DNA of 5,110 nt from Candidatus Faecousia faecipullorum. GTDB taxonomy: Bacteria; Bacillota; Clostridia; Oscillospirales; Oscillospiraceae. The stretch lies in contig DVJG01000005.1 of assembly GCA_018710805.1 (NCBI GenBank), forward strand, positions 1 to 5,110, read 5' to 3'. A program made the translations under genes and the position numbers. The stretch's first letter is position 1; each line of letters opens with the position of its first letter. The notes beneath the pieces were generated by a model that saw nothing but the letters and a program-made list of their open reading frames with translations, searched no databases and was not told where the DNA came from. Below, piece by piece: positions 1 through 4,261 of the stretch.

Positions 1-1
1 G

Positions 2-364
2 GAAACCCGGATTTTACGGGACTATACCCTGCGATATCCCTTTGCCGTGACTCTGAGCTATCACGCCACAGGCAGCGTCATCTACTATGAATACGGGCAC
101 CGGGAGCCGGTCAATGGTCTGTCCAAATCCCTTGGCCAGGCCGTTGCGGCGGCAACGGGATACGAGATGGAAGGCTGTGCCGGATTGGACGGCGCCGGAT
201 ACAAGGACTGGGTCATGGCAAGCCTGGGTATCCCATCCCTCACCATTGAAATTGGGAAAGAGGAGGCACCCCTGGCCGCCTGGGAAGCCCCGGATGTCTG
301 GTGCCGGAACAAAGAAGTTTTGACCGCCGTGGAATGGTGGTTAGAAAAAGCACAGCAGACATAA
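2..364 (+). CDS. M14-family zinc carboxypeptidase, C-terminal fragment
   Basis: The reading frame is open from the left edge and ends at TAA 362-364, giving the last 120 residues of a protein that starts outside the window. The GTG at 47 is an internal valine codon, because the frame continues upstream with family-like sequence. Two M14 landmarks are visible. SYHATG (His at fragment residue 21) fits the third zinc ligand in the 'SYH' motif. GIPSLTIEIG (Glu at residue 83) fits the catalytic glutamate in the 'TIE' motif. The stretch YKDW before it is common in bacterial members that cut peptidoglycan peptides or D-amino-acid-containing peptides. By family knowledge this is a zinc metallopeptidase removing C-terminal residues or acting as a gamma-D-glutamyl-diaminopimelate endopeptidase. 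The exact substrate cannot be decided here. Any signal peptide, LysM domain and the HxxE zinc motif would lie upstream. It faces the hprK-rlu operon convergently and is closed by the terminator at 372-399. Confidence 0.85.
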   Translation, partial: ETRILRDYTLRYPFAVTLSYHATGSVIYYEYGHREPVNGLSKSLGQAVAAATGYEMEGCAGLDGAGYKDWVMASLGIPSLTIEIGKEEAPLAAWEAPDVWCRNKEVLTAVEWWLEKAQQT

Positions 365-371
365 AATGTAA

Positions 372-399
372 CCCTCCGGCGCTGCCGGAGGGTTTTCTT
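372..399 (+). terminator. Intrinsic terminator of the M14 peptidase gene
   Basis: A perfect 9-bp GC-rich stem (CCCTCCGGC at 372-380, GCCGGAGGG at 384-392) with a GCT loop is followed by TTTTCTT. It begins 7 bases after the peptidase stop. On the minus strand the same stem is followed by TACATTTTAT, a weaker U-tract. It may therefore also stop the incoming rlu transcript, which ends 64 bases away; no other terminator is visible in 393-456. The 92-base gap 365-456 holds nothing else I can support. Confidence 0.93.
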
Positions 400-456
400 A
401 TCTCAGCCTGCTCAGGACAAGGGAGAACTGATGAGAAAAGCGTTCATAAATCTTCC

Positions 457-1428
457 TCATTTTCTTAGATTGAAACCTGGGAAATACTCTTCCACAAAGT
501 CCACCTTTTCCACCTGGAAGGAGCGTCCGTTCAGGTTTTCCAGGGACCCGGCGTCGGTGGTAAAGGTAAATGTCAGTTTGTAGGAATAGAGGGCCTGGTA
601 ATTCCGGTCGAAGCGCTTATCCAGCTTTCCGTACTTGCCGTCCCCCAGGAGAGGGTGCCCGGCGTGGGCGAACTGGGCTCTTATCTGGTGGGTCCGGCCT
701 GTAATGAGTTCGCATTCCACCAGGCTCAGGCCGTTTCGGGTATCCAAAGTACGGTAGTTGGTCTGGCAGCTTTTGGAGCCCGGCTGAGGGCTATCGGTGA
801 CGAAGACCCGGTTCTTCTTGGCGTCTTTAAAAAGGTAGCCTTTCAGGCTCCCCTCTTTTGGCTTAGGCGTTCCCTCCACAATGGCAAGGTAGCGCTTATC
901 CAGCTCCCGGTCCTTAACTTTCTGGTTCATCACCCGCAGGGCTTCCGCTGTTTTGGCGGCGATGACGATGCCGCCTGTATTCCGGTCAATGCGGTTGCAG
1001 AGAGCCGGAGTGAATGCGTTCTCCTCCCGGGGACGCCACTCCCGCTTCTGGTAGAGATAGGCCTGGATATGGTCGATGAGGGTCCGGCCATACTCCGCCC
1101 CATCGTGGGGATGGACCGCCAGACCCGGGCGCTTGTCAACCAGGAGGATGTTCTCATCCTCGTAGACAATGTTAAGCTTTGGGGAAGCCACCGTGAGAAA
1201 AGCGTTGTCCTCCCGGGGCTTGTCAAAAAATTCGTCGTTGATGTAAAGCTGCAGCACGTCTCCGGCTTCCAGGCGGGTGTCCCGCTCTGCCCGGGCGCCG
1301 TTGCGCTTGATACGTTTGAGGCGGATGTACTTCTGTGCCAGAGACGCCGGAAGCAGAGGCACGGCCTTGGCAAGAAAGCGGTCCAGCCGCTGTCCCGCGT
1401 CGTTGGTTCCGATGGTCAGTTCTCTCAT
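457..1428 (-). CDS. RluA-family rRNA pseudouridine synthase (RluC/RluD-like)
   Basis: A 323-residue protein, the usual length for two-domain RluC/RluD enzymes, which convert specific uridines in 23S rRNA to pseudouridine. Residues about 12-70 form an S4-type RNA-binding domain beginning QRLDRFLAK. The catalytic domain follows. It has the nucleotide-loop segment VDKRPGLAVHPHDG (97-110), the motif-II catalytic segment NRIDRNTGG with the expected nucleophile Asp148, and motif III TGRTHQIRAQFAHAGHPLLG (243-262). NRIDRNTGG replaces the classical HRLDxxTSG, a variant I associate with clostridial members; Asp and the preceding Arg are kept. The start ATG (1428-1426) overlaps the hprK stop in an ATGA, with GGGGA seven bases upstream, so the two are probably translationally coupled. 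The modified rRNA position, and whether the enzyme acts like RluC, RluD or a third type, cannot be read from sequence, so no symbol is given. Confidence 0.93.
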   Translation of the reverse strand: MRELTIGTNDAGQRLDRFLAKAVPLLPASLAQKYIRLKRIKRNGARAERDTRLEAGDVLQLYINDEFFDKPREDNAFLTVASPKLNIVYEDENILLVDKRPGLAVHPHDGAEYGRTLIDHIQAYLYQKREWRPREENAFTPALCNRIDRNTGGIVIAAKTAEALRVMNQKVKDRELDKRYLAIVEGTPKPKEGSLKGYLFKDAKKNRVFVTDSPQPGSKSCQTNYRTLDTRNGLSLVECELITGRTHQIRAQFAHAGHPLLGDGKYGKLDKRFDRNYQALYSYKLTFTFTTDAGSLENLNGRSFQVEKVDFVEEYFPGFNLRK

Positions 1429-2372
1429 GAAATCTTCCCCGTGTGCTGGTCAAAATGTTGATTGATGTGCTCCGTGAATTCCACGGCGGCGTTATAGCCC
1501 ATCTTCTTCTGACGGTTATTCATAGCCGCCACTTCCAAAATCACCGCCAGATTTCGGCCCGGGGTGATGGGTATCGTGTACATAGGCACCTTGACACCCA
1601 GTATTTCCGTAAACTGGTCCTCAAGGCCCAAGCGGTCATAGACCTCCTGGGTATTCCAGGGCACAATGTTCACCACCAGGTTGATCTGGTTTTCCAGCTT
1701 TACAGCACCCATGCCGTAGAGCTGGGCCACGTTGATAATGCCGATGCCTCGAATTTCGATGTAGTTGCGGATGAGCTCCGGTGCAGAACCCACCAGGGAG
1801 TTGGTAGAAACCCTTCTGATCTCCACAGCGTCGTCCGCAATGAGCCGATGACCGCGCTTCAAAAGCTCCACGGCGGCCTCCGACTTGCCGATGCCGCTGT
1901 CTCCCATCAGGAAAATGCCCTCGCCATAGACCTCCACCAGAACGCCGTGGCGGGTAATCCGGGGAGCCAGGGCGTCCCGCAGGTAGGTAATAATGGTGGA
2001 AATCAGGTTGGAAGTGGCCTCATGGCTTTTGAGAATGGTAACATTGTGCTTTTTCGCCATGTCCAGCATTTCTTCATGGGGCGGAATGTTCCGGGCAATG
2101 AGCATAGCCGGAAATTTATAGGAAAACAGCCTGTCAAAAATGGCACAGCGGTCCAGGGAGTTCAGCTTCGATACATAGCTCATCTCCACATTGCCCATGA
2201 CCTGGAGCCGCATGGGTTCGTAGTGGTCAAAATAGCCCGCCAGCTGAAGGCCGGGCCTGGCCACGTCTGCCACGGTGATGCGGATGGAGGAAAAATCGGA
2301 GGCGGCATAGACGACCTCCAGCGAGAATTCCTTGACTAAGGTTGCCAGGGAAACACTGTATGTTTCGATCAC
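1425..2372 (-). CDS. hprK: HPr kinase/phosphorylase
   Basis: A 315-residue protein, full length for HprK, which phosphorylates and dephosphorylates Ser46 of the PTS protein HPr in the cytoplasm. HPr-Ser-P then serves carbon catabolite repression and inducer exclusion. The N-terminal domain (about 1-130) is followed by the kinase domain. The segment RHGVLVEVYG contains His142, matching the conserved active-site histidine. The Walker A loop is GDSGIGKS (157-164), followed by HRLIADDAVEIRRV (175-188) with the conserved Asp pair. The HprK signature IEIRGIGIINV lies at 205-215, and TPGRN (270-274) near the C-terminus is the usual HPr-interaction/phosphorolysis region. All key residues are present. 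The start codon is GTG at 2372-2370, chosen because GGGAGG lies 8 bases upstream and the protein begins like other HprKs (YSVSLATLV). It is the first gene of the operon, and its stop overlaps the rlu start by 4 bases. Many Firmicutes place hprK beside lgt, rapZ or whiA; here a pseudouridine synthase follows instead. Confidence 0.98.
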   Translation of the reverse strand: MIETYSVSLATLVKEFSLEVVYAASDFSSIRITVADVARPGLQLAGYFDHYEPMRLQVMGNVEMSYVSKLNSLDRCAIFDRLFSYKFPAMLIARNIPPHEEMLDMAKKHNVTILKSHEATSNLISTIITYLRDALAPRITRHGVLVEVYGEGIFLMGDSGIGKSEAAVELLKRGHRLIADDAVEIRRVSTNSLVGSAPELIRNYIEIRGIGIINVAQLYGMGAVKLENQINLVVNIVPWNTQEVYDRLGLEDQFTEILGVKVPMYTIPITPGRNLAVILEVAAMNNRQKKMGYNAAVEFTEHINQHFDQHTGKIS

Positions 2373-2379
2373 GGGATAG

Positions 2380-2386
2380 CCCTCCC
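2380..2386 (-). promoter_or_regulatory. Ribosome binding site of hprK that decides its GTG start
   Basis: On the minus strand GGGAGGG lies at 2386-2380, with the GGAGG core 8 bases before the GTG at 2372. No ATG start in this frame is supported by a comparable site, so this fixes the unusual GTG start. Confidence 0.85.
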
Positions 2387-2404
2387 AACTGTAGTCTTAT
2401 GTTT

Positions 2405-2433
2405 ATTATATCTGTCCCCGGAGCGAATATCAA
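2405..2433 (-). promoter_or_regulatory. Sigma-A promoter of the hprK-rlu operon
   Basis: On the minus strand the -35 element TTGATA (2433-2428, five of six consensus bases) is separated by exactly 17 bases from a perfect -10 TATAAT (2410-2405). The expected transcription start is near 2398, giving a leader of about 25 bases that carries the GGGAGG site. A-tracts lie just upstream, as in UP elements. No CcpA operator was recognised. Confidence 0.9.
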
Positions 2434-2473
2434 GTATTTTGAAAAAATCAAAAATTTTTCAAAAAAATACTTG
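2431..2473. repeat. AT-rich inverted repeat joining the two divergent promoters
   Basis: The left arm CAAGTATTTTGAAAAA (2431-2446) is the reverse complement of the right arm (2455-2473), which reads TTTTTC, seven A, then TACTTG. The only difference is three extra A in the right arm. The 8-base centre is ATCAAAAA. Each outer end carries part of a -35 box (CAAGTA / TACTTG), so both promoters share the motif TACTTG preceded by A/T tracts. It may be a shared UP element, a binding site for a dimeric regulator, or an intrinsically bent segment; sequence alone does not decide. Confidence 0.75.
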
Positions 2474-2499
2474 CTTTTTACGGCAAAATTTGATATCAT
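2471..2499 (+). promoter_or_regulatory. Probable sigma-A promoter of rpmB
   Basis: The -35 candidate TTGCTT (2471-2476) matches only the TTG core of TTGACA. It is followed after exactly 17 bases by -10 TATCAT (2494-2499, five of six). Poly-A and poly-T tracts immediately upstream could compensate as an UP element, as is common at ribosomal protein promoters. The expected start is near 2506. Confidence 0.75.
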
Positions 2500-2505
2500 A
2501 ACTGA

Positions 2506-2521
2506 GCGCCTTTCAGGGCGT
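2506..2521 (+). other. Small 5'-leader hairpin of the rpmB transcript
   Basis: GCGCC (2506-2510) can pair with GGCGT (2517-2521, one G-U pair) around the loop TTTCAG. It falls almost exactly at the predicted 5' end of the mRNA, where a hairpin could protect it from decay. It is short and could be chance. The rest of the leader to 2544 shows no further structure I can support. Confidence 0.35.
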
Positions 2522-2558
2522 AGTTTGTTGAGAATTTATCCGATGGGAGGTGCAATGA

Positions 2559-2747
2559 ATGGCTAAGTGCGATTTTTGTGGCAAAGGTGTGACCTTTGGT
2601 ATCAAGGTCTCTCACTCCCACAGACGGTCCAATCGTGAATGGAAGCCCAACGTCAAGCGCGTTAAGGCTGTCGTGAACGGAACTCCCTGCCATGTGTACG
2701 CTTGTACCAGATGCCTCCGCTCCAATAAGGTCGAGCGTGCCATCTGA
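2559..2747 (+). CDS. rpmB: 50S ribosomal protein L28, zinc-binding form
   Basis: A 62-residue basic protein, the normal size for bacterial L28, a component of the large ribosomal subunit. It begins MAKCDFCGKG and contains the characteristic SHSHRRSNREWKPN (18-31), followed by the basic segment KRVKAVVNG and a C-terminal CTRCLRSNKVERA. Cys4 and Cys7 with Cys49 and Cys52 form two CxxC pairs, so this is the zinc-ribbon 'C+' form rather than the cysteine-free one induced under zinc starvation. GGGAGG at 2545-2550 lies 8 bases before the ATG at 2559. A second, out-of-frame ATG at 2555 has a spacing of only 4 bases and leads to a stop after three codons. The gene is monocistronic, divergent from hprK, with its own promoter and terminator. 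Confidence 0.98.
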   Translation: MAKCDFCGKGVTFGIKVSHSHRRSNREWKPNVKRVKAVVNGTPCHVYACTRCLRSNKVERAI

Positions 2748-2762
2748 TTTTGGCTGATAATT

Positions 2763-2790
2763 ACGCCGCTGAATTTCAGCGGCGTTTTTA
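2763..2790 (+). terminator. Intrinsic terminator of rpmB
   Basis: ACGCCGCTG (2763-2771) pairs perfectly with CAGCGGCGT (2777-2785), and the AATTT loop can zip further. The stem is followed by TTTTA. It lies 15 bases after the rpmB stop. Confidence 0.93.
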
Positions 2791-2819
2791 TTTATCCAAA
2801 GCAAAGAAGCCTCGCAGAG

Positions 2820-2840
2820 TTTGCCGCCTGGGGCGGCAAA
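2820..2840. repeat. Perfect inverted repeat, not terminator-like
   Basis: TTTGCCGCC (2820-2828) and GGCGGCAAA (2832-2840) form a 9-bp stem with a TGG loop. The T-run is on the 5' arm and the A-run on the 3' arm on both strands, and neither side is followed by a T-tract. It therefore does not fit an intrinsic terminator in either direction. Function unknown. Confidence 0.85.
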
Positions 2841-2854
2841 TAAAGTGAAAATCC

Positions 2855-2887
2855 GTTTTCTGCCGGGGCATGTACCTGGCAGAAAAC
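2855..2887. repeat. Perfect 10-bp inverted repeat with 13-base loop
   Basis: GTTTTCTGCC (2855-2864) and GGCAGAAAAC (2878-2887) pair fully around a GC-rich loop. As in the preceding hairpin, T-runs precede and A-runs follow on both strands, so no U-tract follows the stem. A weaker 5-bp stem, CACTT (2887-2891) with AAGTG (2902-2906), follows. Function unknown. Confidence 0.82.
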
Positions 2888-2909
2888 ACTTCTCAGGCTC
2901 CAAGTGTGG

Positions 2910-2936
2910 AATTTGTCCCCCATCAGGGGACAAATT
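2910..2936. repeat. Perfect 11-bp inverted repeat with 5-base loop
   Basis: AATTTGTCCCC (2910-2920) and GGGGACAAATT (2926-2936) pair without mismatch around CATCA. On the plus strand it is followed by ATGCGC and on the minus strand by CCACAC, so there is no terminator U-tract. This is one of the strongest hairpins in the window and has no assigned role. Confidence 0.85.
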
Positions 2937-2954
2937 ATGCGCGCAGGAGACTGC

Positions 2955-2995
2955 AAAAAAACTGTCAAAAAGCCTCAAAGAGGATTTTTGACAGT
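2955..2995 (-). terminator. Second terminator downstream of the aminotransferase gene
   Basis: ACTGTCAAAAA (2961-2971) pairs with TTTTTGACAGT (2985-2995). An inner CCTC/GAGG stem continues across one mismatch to an AAA loop. On the minus strand the stem runs straight into seven T (2961-2955), the canonical terminator order for the transcript coming from the aminotransferase. On the plus strand the inner stem is followed by ATTTTT, so it may also act weakly on read-through from rpmB. Confidence 0.8.
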
Positions 2996-3002
2996 CTAAA
3001 AT

Positions 3003-3036
3003 GCGCCGTCCCGCTTCAAACCGGGACGGCGCTTTT
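3003..3036. terminator. Bidirectional terminator just after the aminotransferase
   Basis: GCGCCGTCCCG (3003-3013) and CGGGACGGCGC (3022-3032) form a perfect 11-bp GC-rich stem with an 8-base loop. On the minus strand it starts 5 bases after the aminotransferase stop and is followed by ATTTTA. On the plus strand it is followed by TTTTGTT. With the hairpin at 2955-2995 it makes a tandem terminator for the minus-strand operon. Confidence 0.88.
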
Positions 3037-3037
3037 G

Positions 3038-4261
3038 TTACATTTGAGGCGGCGGGGCAAGCTTCATGACGGTTCTCTGGTAGTGGGCAATGCCGTGGGC
3101 CAGAACGTCAATGGCACGCTTGAGATCGTCCTCTTTCAGAACGTAGGCAATGCGGACTTCATTCACGCCCTTGCCGGGAGTCTCGTAGAAAGGTGCGCCG
3201 GGGGCGAACATCACCGTATCTCCCCGGTCGGTGAAGCTCTCCAGCAGCCACTGCTGGAACTTGTCGGCGTCGTCCACAGGCAGGCTCGCCATGAGGTAGA
3301 ACGCTCCCTGGGGCTCCTGGACCACCACGCCCGGAATGGCCCGGAGTTTTTCCATCACCGTGTCCCGGCGGCGGCGATACTCAGCCTTACAGCGGAGGAA
3401 GAATTCCTGGTCGGCGCTGTAGAGAGCCGCCGCACCCACCTGGTCAATGGTGGCAACAGACAGACGGGACTGGCAGAATTTGAGGATGGCCTGCTGCAGT
3501 TCCTTATTCTTCGTGACCACACAGCCAACCCGGGCGCCGCAGGCAGAAAAGCGCTTGGACACGGAGTCGATGATGACAAGGTTGTCGTCAATGTCACGGA
3601 ACCGTCCCATGGTTGGGACGCCGTATTTGTCGTCGTAGCAGAACTCCCGGTAGACTTCGTCACAGATAAGGAAGAGATCGTGTTCCTTGGCAATGTCGGC
3701 GATCATCCGCATTTCCGCCTCGGAGAGCACCACGCCGGTGGGATTTCCGGGGTTTGTAATGAGAATGGCCCGGGTGTTTTTCGTAATAAGGCTTTCGATA
3801 CGCTCCCGGTCAGCGTAGCGATAGCCTTCCCAGGGGTTCGTGGGGAGGGCCCGAATGACGCCGCCTGCAGCGTGAACAAAGGTGGTATAGTTGGGATAAT
3901 AGGGCTCGGGGATAATGACCTCAGTGTAAGGGTCCAGAATGGAGAGGCAGGTGAGAAGCAGAGCCTCGCTGCCGCCTGTGGTGATGAGCACATCGTTGGG
4001 AGCAAGGTCCACGCCCAGCTGGGCATAGTAGTTCCGGATGGCGTCAATGAGCACCGGCTTGCCGGGAGACTCGGCATAGGCCAGGGTCTTCTCGTCAAAG
4101 CTCCGGATGGCGTCATAGTAAAACCGCGGCGTCGGCAGGTCCGGCTGGCCGATGTTCAGGTGATAGATGTGCTTCCCCTCCTTCTCCGCCTGGACAGCGT
4201 AGGGGTGGAATTTCCGCATGGGAGAGGGTTCACAGCGGTTGGCGTTGATGGAAATCTGCAT
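3038..4261 (-). CDS. Class I/II PLP-dependent aminotransferase (aspartate aminotransferase-like)
   Basis: A 407-residue protein, the normal length for fold-type I aminotransferases, cytoplasmic enzymes that move an amino group between an amino acid and a 2-oxo acid. Visible landmarks are the N-terminal IGQPDLPTP (37-45), TTGGSEALLL (94-103, phosphate-binding region), and NPGNPTG (170-176) with Asn173 expected near the PLP O3'. LICDEVYREF follows with Asp201 for the pyridine nitrogen and Tyr204. SVSKRFSACGARVG has Lys236 as the Schiff-base lysine, and NEVRIAYV has Arg370 as the substrate carboxylate-binding arginine. The SKRFSACGARVG form belongs to an AspB-like branch often annotated as aspartate aminotransferase; the amino-acid substrate is not certain. 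The ATG at 4261 is preceded by GGGAGG (4272-4267), 5 bases away and lying inside the upstream symporter gene, which overlaps by 32 bases. This suggests co-transcription with the symporter. Tandem terminators follow. Confidence 0.95.
   Translation of the reverse strand: MQISINANRCEPSPMRKFHPYAVQAEKEGKHIYHLNIGQPDLPTPRFYYDAIRSFDEKTLAYAESPGKPVLIDAIRNYYAQLGVDLAPNDVLITTGGSEALLLTCLSILDPYTEVIIPEPYYPNYTTFVHAAGGVIRALPTNPWEGYRYADRERIESLITKNTRAILITNPGNPTGVVLSEAEMRMIADIAKEHDLFLICDEVYREFCYDDKYGVPTMGRFRDIDDNLVIIDSVSKRFSACGARVGCVVTKNKELQQAILKFCQSRLSVATIDQVGAAALYSADQEFFLRCKAEYRRRRDTVMEKLRAIPGVVVQEPQGAFYLMASLPVDDADKFQQWLLESFTDRGDTVMFAPGAPFYETPGKGVNEVRIAYVLKEDDLKRAIDVLAHGIAHYQRTVMKLAPPPQM

Noticed and set aside
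47..49. GTG at 47 as the start of a small complete gene
   Set aside because: The frame continues upstream to the window edge with sequence typical of M14 peptidases, and no ribosome binding site precedes the GTG.
431..583. Short plus-strand ORF beginning ATGAGAAAAGCG after AGGGAGA
   Set aside because: Most of it is antisense to the end of the pseudouridine synthase, it lies just behind a strong terminator with no promoter seen, and its translation looks like nothing known.
655..2339. Long plus-strand ORFs at 655-1461 and 1443-2339
   Set aside because: Both are antisense shadows of the pseudouridine synthase and hprK, whose motifs are intact. Their translations show no recognisable domain.
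2500..2558. L28 autoregulatory leader or riboswitch
   Set aside because: Only one weak five-pair hairpin is visible in a leader of about 50 bases, too little for a known riboswitch class.
2496..2978. Minus-strand ORF of 160 codons opposite rpmB
   Set aside because: It is antisense to rpmB, crosses the rpmB terminator and three other hairpins, and has no recognisable protein motif.
2963..2993. TTGACA sequences as -35 boxes for a small RNA
   Set aside because: TTGACA occurs on both strands as part of the terminator stem, but no -10-like sequence lies 16-18 bases downstream on either strand.
2790..3002. CRISPR array or tandem repeat in the hairpin spacer
   Set aside because: The hairpins differ in sequence from one another, and no direct repeat with regular spacing is present.
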